Shown piece after piece: positions 1-11,048 of a stretch of DNA of 64,000 nucleotides. Source of the DNA: Dolomedes plantarius. Its lineage: Eukaryota; Arthropoda; Arachnida; Araneae; Dolomedidae. The stretch lies in the NCBI GenBank assembly GCA_907164885.2, contig OU015492.1, forward strand, positions 192,023,039 through 192,087,038, written 5' to 3'. The translations under genes were made by a program, and so were the position numbers. The notes under the pieces are model-generated. The model had not been told where the DNA came from, made no database searches, and worked only from the letters and a program-made list of their open reading frames with translations. Each line of letters begins with the position of its first letter. The stretch's first letter is position 1.

Positions 1-1060
1 GTAATAACTCTCAATAAAGAATGCAGTGCGAATTTAGGGGAAGTAGTCGACAATATTCTACAGTACATACAGAGAAGGCGAGAGTTGCTTTTTCAAAATA
101 AGTTAGAAAATAAGCTTCGAAATTTTGTTAATTTATTTAGAATTTTATCAATGAATCCTATCACTGATTGGGGAATTGTTTATACCATAGATTCAGCAAC
201 CCCCCCCCCCCTAAAAAAATGCACATAAATGTCACACTTTTGAAAGTGACCAACGAAATTGATTCTTGATTTGACTTTTATTTCAAGGTTAAGTCATTAT
301 CATATAAACACAGATTTGATTCAATGTTGATACAGTACAGGTACAGAAAAGAAACCAGTTTATATCGTCAATGGAAAAACGAAGTAGGTAGAATATCACA
401 AAATCCGGGGATGTTCGTGAAATTCTTTGAGCATGTAACATATGAATGAGGAAGCATAAACCCCCGCCAATAATTCATAATAATAAATTCTCAATTTCGT
501 AAATAATATCAGTAACATAGTTCGGTAGTTTTTATCCTAACCGATAAATATTCACTGCATATTTAGATGAGAAAAACATTTAAATCAGCAAGTCATCGGG
601 AAATCAAAGAAAGAAGTAATTTTAATCATTTAAGTATTGTTTCAAAACAGGAACTTCTAAAAGAAATTGCATTCAAGGAAAAGGGGGCGAGTTAGAATGG
701 ACGAAGAGGGCAGGTGAATGTTGCCAATAACTTAACTTTTATTCTGCCGATTTCGGGATTAGAAATTTATTAAAAAAAAGAAATTTTGGCGTGAAAGAAG
801 AAACATTTAGTTCAATTCAAAATTTTCCAATTTTTTTTCTCTTTCAGTATCTTTTTCGTTGTTTCTTTTTCTACGAATAAGTTCATTTTGCTTCGCACAC
901 TGTTTTCGATAACTAGAAATTACTAGACCCGCAAAGTCTTCTATTATTAAACGGTTAGGAAGAATTCACGTGAATTCACATATAGCTCTGAAATAAGGGG
1001 ATTTATAAGTTTAGTGACTGAATCCATCGAAATAAATTATTCCACACTATTTTGAAAATT
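1..1060. other. AT-rich sequence, no gene seen
   Basis: No open frame of useful length, no splice-bounded coding stretch and no terminal inverted repeats were recognised. There is a short C run near 200-210. I see nothing else that can be named. Confidence 0.5.
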
Positions 1061-1065
1061 CCTAG

Positions 1066-1235
1066 CCAAGTCGGTTGGTTGGTTGAGAGCGATACAGTCA
1101 TTTTTTGCTACACGAGGGCTAGACTGGGACCTAAAGCGATTCCGAACGACTGCAAACATCCATGCCAATAGTGGAACTCGAACCATATACTCTGGTACCG
1201 AATACCAGCACCTTAGCCATTCGGGACAACTAAGG
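1066..1235 (-). repeat. tRNA-derived SINE, family B, copy 1
   Basis: Read on the minus strand, this has a tRNA-like head with a B-box-like GGTTCGAGTTCC, followed by a body shared with 37930-38108 and 50278-50452 (cores GTTTGCAGTCGTTCGGAATC and TAGCCCTCGTGTAGCAAAAA). It ends in a repeated CCAA tail (AACCAACCAACC). Three diverged copies with the same order of blocks support a dispersed SINE. The short open frame over it is not a gene. Confidence 0.7.
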
Positions 1236-1981
1236 CTCCGACCTTTGTGGTACCATTGTGAACCAGAGCCACATTCCTCTGCCCGCTGCCATATATGGTC
1301 CTGGTCTGGATTTGTTCCGGTAAATTTAAAAAATGAGAAGTAACTACTCCAAGCTCCTCAAAAAATGCTTTTGAAGAAATTATTTTTGTTAGCGATTTGT
1401 CCTATTTCGAAATACCCCAAAATTTTCCTGTATCTCGCATTACAACCATTTAGACTTAATGACGAAAATGATATTGAATATAATTAAACATAACTGCATA
1501 CACACGCGCCGCAGATTACAGCTGTTACTCAATCGCGATGTCTTTCTAATCACTGCGACTAATGCGCAATTTAATTTAGCATTAATTGTCTTGGGAATTC
1601 AGAAGTTAATTAATCCGTCTTCCTAGTTAAATTCTATCGACTAAACAATTATATTTGTAAGCATAGGGGAAAAATAAAAAAAATATTTACTAATTAAATT
1701 TTTTTGTCAAGGGAACTAATAAAGTATTTTTTATTTACTTAATATATATTTTAATCCCCCAGTTTTGTTGCACTTATTTTTTTTTCTATAATGTAGTTGG
1801 ATCAGGGTGGTCAAATCAAACATATTAATGGGAAGAACCGTCTTAAAGAAAAGAAGTTGTATCCTGATTAGATGTTTTTGACATAAGGGAAATCCGGAAT
1901 ACCACTGTTTGCCCTCACTGACATTCGCTCCAAGAGATGGCGCGCCAGGCGCATTTCACGTGAATGACTATTTATTACTTA

Positions 1982-2643
1982 CTAGCCGGGCTTCGCCCGT
2001 CTAGCCGGTCGATTTAGGACCCCGCTCCCTTCAGCAATCATTGTCAGAGAATTGAAACACTAAAAAAAACCGAATAAAGGTATTTAAATTTTGTGGTACA
2101 ACAATAAATAGCGCAAAGACTATGTATGTGTCACACTCCATATAGCGCATAAAGTATCACTCTAGTGGCGCCATCTAGCGGACCTTAGCGCAAATAGAAC
2201 CAAATATTGCATAAAAAATTGAATCAATTCTTTTCTAGAAAAAAATTTTAAATTCGGGCTTCGAGATGCTCATACAAATGAACGATAACGTAATAAATGT
2301 AACAATTTACTTTAAGAAATAATAACAAATGCGATTGAGTACTGAAATTAGCGATATGAATAATAAAAATAATGCATATTAGCTTTTTGAAAAAATTAAA
2401 TGGCGGCCATATCCAGAAGGGTGATTTTTGGAAATGCAACAGCTTCCATTTACTGTTGTCACCCTTCAAAATTGTTGGAATTTTTATTAATTAAAAATTA
2501 ACGGTAATAAAATTTAAAATTCGGGCTTCGAGGTGCACGTACTCATCGTCTGCACTACCTGTGTGACGAATTTCATGGCTGTAAGTGACATAGATTCGTC
2601 TCGAGGCAGCACGCACATAAACACTTCCTTTTATTAATATAGA
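1982..2643 (-). mobile_element. Non-autonomous Helitron, family with GC hairpin at 3' end
   Basis: On the minus strand the element would begin with TCTATATTAATAAAAGG at 2643 and end at 1982 with a small hairpin (GGGCTTCGCCC) followed closely by CTAG. It sits between A and T, as Helitrons do. No Rep/helicase coding is present, so it is non-autonomous. A motif of about 20 bases around ATTCGGGCTTCGAG occurs twice inside (near 2250 and 2515). The same hairpin end is seen at 27082-27472. The 3' end is clear; the 5' end is inferred from the TC start. Confidence 0.55.
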
Positions 2644-2784
2644 TTGTTTTGTTGTCTTTGAGGCTTGCTCTGCAAAGTGAGTTGGCAGGGGCTTCGCATT
2701 AAATAATCTTGTTAAATTCGTCTCTTTAATTATGCCAATGCCATACTCACAATTACGTTCACTTGCGTCGCAGTCAACCACAGA

Positions 2785-3248
2785 CAGTGGCGTAGCGAGC
2801 ATAACTGGCGCCCGGGGCACGATACCTTTGTGGCGCCCCCCCCCCCTGAAAAACATATAGTAATATAATATATAGACCCTATATTGGCGCCCTCGAAAAC
2901 ATATAATACCATAATATATAGACCTTATATTGGCACTCCCCCCCGAAAAGCATATAGTAACATAATATATAGACCTTATATTGGTGCCCTCCCCTAAAAA
3001 CATATAGTAATATAATATATAGACCTTATATTGGCGCCCCCACAAAATAATATAGTAATATAATATATATACCATATATTGGCGCCCTCCCCGAAAAACA
3101 TATAGTAATATAATATATAGACCTTATATTGGGGCCCTCCCCTGAAAAACATATAGTAATATAATATATAGATCTTACATTGGCGCCCCTCTGCGAGTGG
3201 CGCCCGGGGCATGATAGACTCCCTTGCCCCCCCTTTGCTACGCCACTG
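2785..3248. mobile_element. hAT-type MITE with internal minisatellite
   Basis: The ends are CAGTGGCGTAGCGAG and CTACGCCACTG in inverted orientation. They are flanked by a perfect 8-bp direct repeat ACCACAGA (2777-2784 and 3249-3256), the size expected for hAT insertion. The body is almost entirely a tandem array (2827-3185). A second copy of the family is at 50781-50946 and carries only one array unit. No transposase is encoded. Confidence 0.85.
2827..3185. repeat. Minisatellite, 7 units of about 46-51 bp
   Basis: Each unit holds a GC-rich block around GGCGCCC followed by an AT block similar to CATATAGTAATATAATATA. The AT block starts near 2854, 2900, 2951, 3001, 3049, 3099 and 3150. Units differ by point changes and by the length of a C run. 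Long minus-strand open frames here are products of the repeat and not genes. Confidence 0.9.
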
Positions 3249-3328
3249 ACCACAGACTAGTATTGTAAACAGCAGTCATAATCGGACACCGACTATTTAA
3301 CCAATCTCAGCAATCTGATATATATATA

Positions 3329-3501
3329 CAGTGGAATCTCGATCTATCGTTTTTCAAGGGACCGATTGAAATGAACGATAAACGCGGGAAAACGATAGAT
3401 GCGGAAACATAACAAAGCAATATGATCGTTGGGACTGGATAAAATGAACGACACATACGGAAAAACGATGGATCCGAAAACGATCGATCGAGATTCCATT
3501 G
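3329..3501. mobile_element. Short pogo/Tc1-type MITE
   Basis: The ends CAGTGGAATCTCGATC and GATCGAGATTCCATTG are inverted repeats flanked by TA on both sides (3327-3328 and 3502-3503). The CAGT start and TA target are typical of pogo/Tigger-like MITEs. A longer copy of the family with the same ends lies at 29990-31014. Confidence 0.75.
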
Positions 3502-3994
3502 TATTTTTAATTCTTTCCATTTTTTTCACATTTAGAAGAAAATTAGACATTAGACATTTAGAAGAAATAATGAGCAAAATTATCCAATTTTAATTTGAAA
3601 AAATTCTGATCAAACATTGAAATTTATTTAGAGACGATTCAATCTCGAGAATGGAATAGTCAACCTGATTTCAATTTTTCGACTCTTTTGAGAAATTAAA
3701 GCAATTCCATTGACATTTTTGACACGTAAAAAAAATTAACGATAGAATTTTCTGTAATTATCGGAAGTGTACTTATATTGGAATGGACTACGGGGAAAAA
3801 AAATGCCGTTTTGTAATTTTCAGTTTAATTTTCTCAATTTTTCTCGGCACATTAAGTTTTGTTCCTCTTGAAGTTTTGAGATTTCCCAAAAGTTAACTCC
3901 AACAAATAATGTAATAATAATAAACAAAAGTTCTGTCCATTTCTTCGGCAAATAAGTACTTTTAAGAACCAGAGAGAAAAAAATCGAGCATTAT

Positions 3995-4132
3995 GCACAA
4001 AGAAATTTAAACTTTTAAAAATCTTTAATGGGATCTTAAAAATATAGTAATTTACAATAAGGATTGCACAAGGACTTTCATAGACAACCAACCGAATAGA
4101 ACTCTATAATACCAACAAGATAGAACTATATT
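3995..4132. repeat. 138-bp direct repeat, copy 1
   Basis: This stretch is repeated in the same orientation at 4817-4954 with only a few substitutions. It is not bounded by TG/CA, so an LTR origin is not supported. The segment between the copies is more GC-rich than its surroundings and holds a small (TAAA)n duplication at about 4567-4641. Confidence 0.8.
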
Positions 4133-4566
4133 GTGATGAAGCGCTTTCGATTTTAAAGAAAAATTAAATTTTTTTGAGAGATAAAGTGATCGAAGGCTGT
4201 TTTTATCATATTTTGGTTAGAATGTTAGGATGCCGCCTTTGATTAGAGGACGGAACAGACGTCTTGGTGCCTTAGCCAATTTAAAAGCGGCGGTGCACGG
4301 TGGGGGAGGTTGATTGCAGACGTAGATAAGGAGATGGCACCAGAGTTTGACGTTAAAGTAAAATACCCTATTGTAAACAAATTTATTGGGTCTGTTTGGG
4401 AGGTGACCACAAAACACGTGGACTGGACTTTGGGTGGTCTATTTTGTGACGCAAGGAAGGCGTGCATGGGTTATGGGATTATCCAATCAAAGAAATGAAA
4501 ATTGATGCTAAGTGGTGGATTTTTGAAAGCTGTCTTGAATGGTTTAGGAGTCATGAGAAGGCGGGG

Positions 4567-4641
4567 ACTTTGTTGTAAAAAAATAAATAAATAAATAAAT
4601 AGAAGACTTTGTTGTAAAAAAATAAATAAATAAATAAATAG
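4567..4641. repeat. Two tandem units ending in (AAAT)n
   Basis: A unit of about 39 bases starting GACTTTGTTGTAAAAAAA and continuing as a TAAA microsatellite is present twice in tandem, with near identity. Confidence 0.75.
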
Positions 4642-4816
4642 AGTTTTTTTCGAATTTTTCACTTATGCATGCAAGGCCGGGTTCCCTCTTCCCGGTGCTT
4701 AGCATCGCAGGTGATGAAGTGTGGTTATCTTAACTATCGAGAAAAATTTGATCTTGCCTGGGGAGTTTCCCAAAGAAAGATGTCGTTTAGCGGAGCGGAA
4801 ATTGAGTGGATGATAC

Positions 4817-4954
4817 GCACAAAGAAATTTAAACTTTTAAAAATCTTTAATGGGCTCTTAAAAATATAGTAATTTACAATAAGGATTGCACAAGGACTTT
4901 CATAGACAACCAACCGAATAGAACTCTATAGTACCAACAAGATAGAACTATATT
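4817..4954. repeat. 138-bp direct repeat, copy 2
   Basis: This is the downstream partner of 3995-4132, in direct orientation 822 bases away. The high identity suggests a recent local duplication. Confidence 0.8.
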
Positions 4955-6750
4955 ATATATTGTTATATAGGTATTAATGTATTTTCGACTTCATCTCCAT
5001 AGTTTTACACGTAAATAAAAATTTAAGTTGCCTATGAAAACGCTCTCTACTGTTGTGTAAATACTGACATATAATGAAGTTTTTGAGGTAACGGATCTAG
5101 CTAACGCCGGACTAAGCTAGGACAGAAAGCTGATGTAGCCAAGCGTATCTTCTAAATTTCTGTAGCCTTTTGGCAATTTTTAATTCGAAATCTCACTACA
5201 TGTTAATTTATCTCTATCCGTTCGTAGTTTAAAGTAGGTTTACGGCGATCCGCGCCTAAATAGGTACTACGTAAAACAAATTACCTTGACCTTGACATAT
5301 AATGAAGCTTAAAAGTTTTTGTACTCCAGTTGCACGTAACGGAAATTTCAGAGACTGTTTAGAAAAGCAGTATTATGATTTTATTCTTCCTGTAAAAGGA
5401 GAAAAAAACTTTTTTACTACATTGATAATATTCTGACACTGATTAGATAACAATGAAAACTGTTAATGAGGCTTGAAACTGACATTTTAAGTACACGTTT
5501 TAAAGAAGTTTTCCCTGTAAGTCCCGTGTGATATTTTGTGGTACACGGGAATTGTATGAGTATTTTTTTAAACAAATTTAATAAATAAGTACACTTTTTT
5601 GGTCTTTAATTTTATCAAGTATAATACTAAATTTAGACAACGAAAGCCACTTTCATTGATAAATTTCCTCCCCTGCCCCTAAGAAATTATTTTGGTGTTA
5701 CCTTTAGAGGCAAAAGAACAGTGCTCATCTGGTTAAAAGCGTTAATATATATTTGTAGGAGACTACCCTCTATTGTATGTTAATGTTTCCTTCTTACAGA
5801 TAGGTTTAAATGTTTATCAAGAAATAAACCAAGGAATTAAATAAAGGGTACATGAAATGACACAAAAAAAGGATGTAATTAAACTAACTGTTTATACCAG
5901 TTGACACATTCATTTAAAGAATGAGAATGAAGAATTCCCATTCTCAAAATGAATGAGCTGATATAACACCAAACCCACGCAAGTTTAAAATCTTTTTCAT
6001 AACCTTGTGGTAGCTGTCACGTCTAAATTCAAAATAATTTATTCAATCGCAGAGTCCTTATTAAGAGATCCTCGATTATAATTGTGCAACGATCCATAGA
6101 ATACCAATTAACAGTCCAAGTTGGGAATTCCACAGCCCATGCCATGTAAGAATAGATAAGCATCAGAGAACAGAGTGCATTGATAAGAAGTATTGTGTGT
6201 AAAAATAAGTGAAAAAAAAAGCCATCAGATCTTGATTGTGAAGATTTCACAAACAAAATGATATGTTTAAATTTGTAAGACTTACCTTCAATAATTTTGT
6301 TTTCATTCCAAGTGTGACCGATAACATCTAATTTGACGAAGATCAAAATACAATTCTTTTACAGCGTAGATTGTAATATTGTTTGCCAATGCGGAGCACT
6401 TCTCAGTGAAGACATTCGCTTTTTAACCGCGAAAACCGTTGGCTGCTTTTAATCCGTAGGAGAGATGTACCGTAGGAGAGATCTTGACACCGTATAAGAG
6501 AAAAGATTGTAATATTAATACCTTACATCTACTATGCGATGTCATACCTTACTTTAAGGCTAACTACATTTCTGTTCGGATTTAGCTGTACCTACTGAAG
6601 AGTCGCCACTTATCTCCTTAGCCTCTTATCTACAGCTGCATTTTCAAACTCTAAACACTTCCCGTTATCCATTAAAAGTTTTAAATATTACGCCTATAAC
6701 AGAAACTTCGACTCTGAATATAAATTAAGGTTTAAAAGGAAAAGAAATTC
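4955..6750. other. AT-rich intergenic sequence
   Basis: No supported gene and no element ends were recognised. The minus-strand open frame around 6029-6346 has no recognisable motif and typical AT-rich random composition, so I do not call it. Confidence 0.45.
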
Positions 6751-6838
6751 AGGTAGTCTCTTCTAACGAAACTACCGCGGGTTATTAACGTAGGATTACT
6801 TATTATCGTTGCTTACCTCTTTTGTATGTATATATGTA

Positions 6839-8132
6839 CACTACTGGCCAAAAGTATTGCAAGTTTCAGAAATCAAACATTTTATCAAGAATAAGCTCCA
6901 AAAAAATATTTTTTCAATGCAACTGAATATTTTTTAATATCAATATGTTAAATTAGTTTAAAGACAAGATATGATGAAGTTATTGAACAAAAATAATTAT
7001 TTTATTTTATAAAAAATAGCATACAAAAAATGTACAGGTTATCAGAAATCGGCACCCATTTTGGTTCCCCGGAACGAAATGAAAAACACAATTTAAAGTT
7101 CTTCTGAGCAGAAAAGATAATAAATGAGTGCAATTGAACCGAAAAGCATTTAATATGTTGTTGGGCCGCCTCTGGCTTTGATCACAACAGACACTCTTTT
7201 AGGCATGGAATCCACAAGGTTTTGTAACACTACGTTTTGCATGAGTCCAGACTGCCTGGTTCGTACAGCAAAACACTCAGAAAGCCAAATGGTGTGGGGC
7301 TGCATGTCATATAAGTCAAATGGACGACTTTATTTTGTACAGGGAACTATGAAGAGTGACCAGTATATTAGTGTGCTGAAGGATCGATTGCTTCCTAGTG
7401 GTTATGACATGTTCCCAAGGCAGAAATGGGTATTTCAGCAAGACCTAGCACCCTGCAATACATCGAAAAAGGCAAGAAAAACGTTGAAATTAAATTAAAT
7501 TTCATTAGAGTTCGATTCTGAACTCTAAATCGAAACATTCCTTATTTTAGGTTAAGGCTGAATTTGCAAAACATGGTAATGTTCTCTTATGGCCAGGAAA
7601 CTCGCCAGATTTAAATTCTGTTGAGAATTTAAGGAGTATAATTGGAAGGAAAATATCTCAAAATCATCCCAAAACAAAAAGAGATTCAGGAAACGATAAT
7701 TAAAATTTGGCCCCATGAAATGCCGAAAGAAGTGTTGCAAAAGTTTGTGGATTCCATGCCTAAAAGAGTGGCTGTTGTGATCAAAGCCAGAGGCGGTCCA
7801 ACAACATATTAAATGCTTTTCGGTTCACTTGCACTCATTTATTATCTTTTCTGCTCTGAAAAACTTGAAATTGTTTATTTATTTCATTTTTTTTCCGGGG
7901 AACCAAAATGGGTGCCAATTTCTGATAACCTGTACATTTTTTGAATGATTTTTTTTTTATAAAATTAAATAATAATTTTTTGTTCAATAACTCAATAATA
8001 TTTTGTACTTAAAACTAATTTAACATATTGGCATTAAAAATATCAGTTGCACTGAAAAAATATTATTTTTTGGGACTTATTCTGAAAAAAATGTTAGATT
8101 TCTCAAACTTGCAATACTTTTGGCCAGTAGTG
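6839..8132 (+). mobile_element. Tc1/mariner element with ~395-bp inverted ends (fold-back form)
   Basis: The outermost bases are CACTACTGGCCAAAAGTATT at the left and their complement at the right, flanked by TA. The inverted arms extend far inward: about 6839-7232 is the inverted complement of about 7739-8132. The right arm contains the coding end of the transposase (residues around KARGGPTTY), and an inverted copy of that coding end sits in the left arm. The 5' half of the transposase is therefore missing and replaced by an inverted copy of the 3' end. The element cannot code for an active enzyme. Confidence 0.85.
7233..7812 (+). pseudogene. Tc1-type transposase, C-terminal remnant
   Basis: Translation shows Tc1 motifs in order: VWGCMSYKSNGRLYFVQG, then FQQDLAPCNTSKKAR (second catalytic Asp), then after a disruption near 7495-7555 WPGNSPDLNSVENL (third catalytic acid, Glu) and the terminal ARGGPTTY. 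The N-terminal helix-turn-helix and the first catalytic Asp are missing. Identity as Tc1 is certain from motif order. The protein is not functional. Confidence 0.85.
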
Positions 8133-8141
8133 TATGTATGT

Positions 8142-8142
8142 G

Positions 8143-8206
<64 letters not shown>
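8142..8206. repeat. (TA)n microsatellite
   Basis: An uninterrupted TA dinucleotide run lies next to the right end of the Tc1 element. Protein frames of alternating Ile-Tyr across it are artefacts. Confidence 0.95.
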
Positions 8207-8209
<3 letters not shown>

Positions 8210-8429
8210 TGTCAAAATTTTGACGCATTTTGGTACTTTTCTGTTTAACTGTTTACTACTTGCCCAAGCGATACAAACTGGGTTTGGCGCGCTGCCAAAA
8301 TGCATGTCCTGCGTCACGAGTTATAATTTTGGTCTGAAGCAAAGTTTCAGACATATCAGATATTTTATTGATATGTCTGAAACTTTGCTTTCCGGAGGAC
8401 CGTTATGGAGGAACGTTATCCTACGTTAA

Positions 8430-9513
8430 AAAATGCCGTCCACGATACGCACTTATTTAGAAAAAAAAGTTTTGATTACTTTCTTATTTTAAAATTGTTT
8501 TCGAAGAAAATAGCTATCATTAATTAATTTCAACGTTTTCTTTTTTATATTAAATAAATAAATAAACCCACTAAATCTAAACACCACTTACATACTCAGA
8601 TATTTTATTGATATGTATGTCAAAACCGAATTCATAACATAGATTAAGAAAGATGAAAACTATGAAAATAAATTCCAAATAATATTTAATGAAAACAAAA
8701 AACTGTGATAAATTTAGCTATTGGCGGGGTGTGTAAAACTTGAAATGAAAACAAAAAATCCTGGTGAATTGCTGTCGAGCTGATTTTTCTTAACATCATT
8801 ATTAAATCATCCTTGAATAATAATAAAGCTCTTTTTTCCTCCCGTTTCTTCACTAAGTATTTAAAGTAAAAATAGATGTCTTAGAATTAGTTTTTTTGAT
8901 CACTCTTCTCCACATTTTCCTTGATATTGATTGTACGAGTTTTTCCAATTGAAATAATTATACGACGCAGACAAGTGAAAAGTATTTCTCGAACTAAATT
9001 TCCTTATTTGGCTGCATAAACTAAATCTCCACAAAGAAAGAACTGTTTGCTACCTACTGTTGAGGGAAATCATTAAATAAAGCATCTGTTTTACGTTCAG
9101 AAGTGTTCTAAAATCTTTAGAAAAAAAGTGAAAAAAAATTATAGCTATAGGAAAATTCGTTCTCTGTTGCATTGCATTAATTCATAATAAATTCGACGGT
9201 AATTATGCGAGCTGTAGTTTTATTGAGAAATATAACTTTACGGCCTGAAATTCATATCAAAACATAGGAAGTCTTACAACAGCAATCATTAAAGAGAAGG
9301 AAACTCTCCAATGTTTATTATAGAATCAGAAGAGGAATTTCAAAAAAAATAAATCATAATAAAAATCTGTAAAAGTTTATAGTCCAACTTCGTCAATTAT
9401 TCTGAAAGAAATAGCAAGGCAAATTCGCTGTCAGTTTTTTACATTAAATTTGAAGCTTTAATTAATTTCAGAATTTTTCTTATTCGCAAGTTTAAAAACT
9501 CAATTAATAATAA
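8430..9513. other. AT-rich sequence, nothing recognised
   Basis: No open frame, splice-bounded coding block or element ends could be supported here. Confidence 0.45.
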
Positions 9514-10177
9514 TCTATATATATAAAACAGTTCCGTGACTGACTCACTCACTGACTGACATACAACGCACAGACCAAACCGCTGGACCTAGAGAGCTGA
9601 AATTTTGCATGGCGATTCTTCTTATGGTGTAGGGGTGCACTAAGAAAGATTTTTGAAAAATTCTTCTTAGATTTTTTAAAATTAAATTTTTAAGCTTTTT
9701 TTGTAACTTTTTTTAAGTTTGCATTTAAAATAATAGTTTGAGGGTTATAAAATTTATATCACGAGAAAGATCATAAAAATTCCTTTAAAATGAAATCTTT
9801 TTCGAACCTTTACCTCGATTTTCTGATTTTTGGTGAATTTTTAAAGATTCATTTTTTGAATTTAATTTATTAAATGCTGATCACGTGATTTCTTTTTCTG
9901 GTACTTTAAATAAATTTATCGTCACGTGCATAACAACTAAATAGGCAAAAATGATATTCTTTTTCTTTCTAATGCAGCAGACGATTGGATATTATCAAAA
10001 AAATAATAAATATCCCTTACGATTTATATATATATATATTAATTACATCAATTGTATACATTGATCGTCGCATTTATTATCAATATATATATTTATATTT
10101 TTTGGCATTAATTGCATACATTGACCGTTGTATTTAATTTGAATGTACTCCGTAGCGAAGCGCGGCTTTTCAGCTAG
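9514..10177 (+). mobile_element. Non-autonomous Helitron, family A copy 1
   Basis: It starts TCTATATATATAAAACAG after an A and ends GCGCGGCTTTTCAGCTAG before a T. This matches Helitron rules (5' TC, 3' CTRR, insertion between A and T), with a small GC stem (AGCGAAGCGCGGCT) near the 3' end. The same family occurs at 34935-35719 (plus) and 60388-61037 (minus) at similar lengths (650-785 bp). No Rep or helicase is encoded. Confidence 0.8.
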
Positions 10178-10343
10178 TTTAAATTATATAAAAGATTGCA
10201 ATGCGTATCTCAGAATCAGTACCAAACTACAAGAAGTAAAATTCACTTAATCTGAGAGAGAGATTTTATTGTAATTAAAAGACTGGAGTTTTTCTCTTGC
10301 ATACTATATACTGTCTTAGAGCGACACAAATGTAACCTTTAAA

Positions 10344-11048
10344 CAGGGATTCCCAACGGGATCCAGGTGGACCCCCTGGGGGTCGATGGAAGTTTAAAAA
10401 GTGTCTATAGTATTCCAGGGGTCTATTGGGGGTCGATGATAATTTTTTCTGATTTAAAATTTAATTAATTTTTTTAGGAATGTAACTATTAGATAATAAT
10501 ATCCGTTTTAATATGTATAAATGCAGATTTGCATAGGGCGGAGTGATCTACCCATCTTAAGTCGAATGTCATGACGCTATTGTATATGTGTCGAATAAAA
10601 TTATATTATAATTACATTTAAGTCAGTAAAATTGTTTAGTAAAATATGTATTTATATTCGTTATGTTAGTTATTGCGACTATACGATGATAAGCAATTTC
10701 AGGCCAAACATTAAAAAAATTGTATCAATGCATCAAGCACAACCACCACATTAATTGAAATCGAACTTTTGTGCAATTACAATCTCTGTTTCTGAAATCA
10801 CGTTTATATTTGTGAAATTAAAAATTAAAATAGTAGAAAAATAATAAAACATACACCTAATGAACCACTTTTTCTAATTTTTTCTTCATATTCTTAGTCA
10901 AATTGTTATCTTTAAGTGTTTTATGTGCAATTATTAGTGTTATAATTATGTTGTATGCTGCATATTATAGAGAAAAATATGAGGGGATCGATGAAGAAAA
11001 TCATTTTTTTTAAAGGGGTCGATGTAGGAAAAAGGTTGGGAACCCCTG
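10344..11048. mobile_element. hAT-type MITE
   Basis: The ends CAGGGATTCCCAACGGG and GGTTGGGAACCCCTG are inverted. Flanking 8-bp repeats are CCTTTAAA and CCTTAAAA (one mismatch). A second block GGGGTCGATG is repeated near both ends. No transposase remnant was recognised. Confidence 0.8.

Larger units (their letters stand above)
6785..8429 (+). repeat. Dispersed repeat with TIR TTAACGTAGGATTAC, copy 1, split by a Tc1 element
   Basis: Left end TTAACGTAGGATTAC and right end ATCCTACGTTAA are inverted. The same ends, interior and one flank occur in opposite orientation at 14482-14678. Comparing the two copies shows that the Tc1 element 6839-8132 and the adjoining (TA)n tract are later additions here. 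Close to the right end is a strong stem-loop (8342-8395), with arms AAGTTTCAGACATATCA and its complement. Confidence 0.65.

Noticed and set aside
2491..3253. Long overlapping minus-strand open frames rich in YILYYYMF-like repeats
   Set aside because: They are translations of the minisatellite inside a MITE. All three frames show the same periodic peptide, so there is no coding constraint.
8028..8429. Open frame of 133 codons with alternating Ile-Tyr
   Set aside because: It runs through the TA microsatellite and transposon end; it is an artefact of the repeat.
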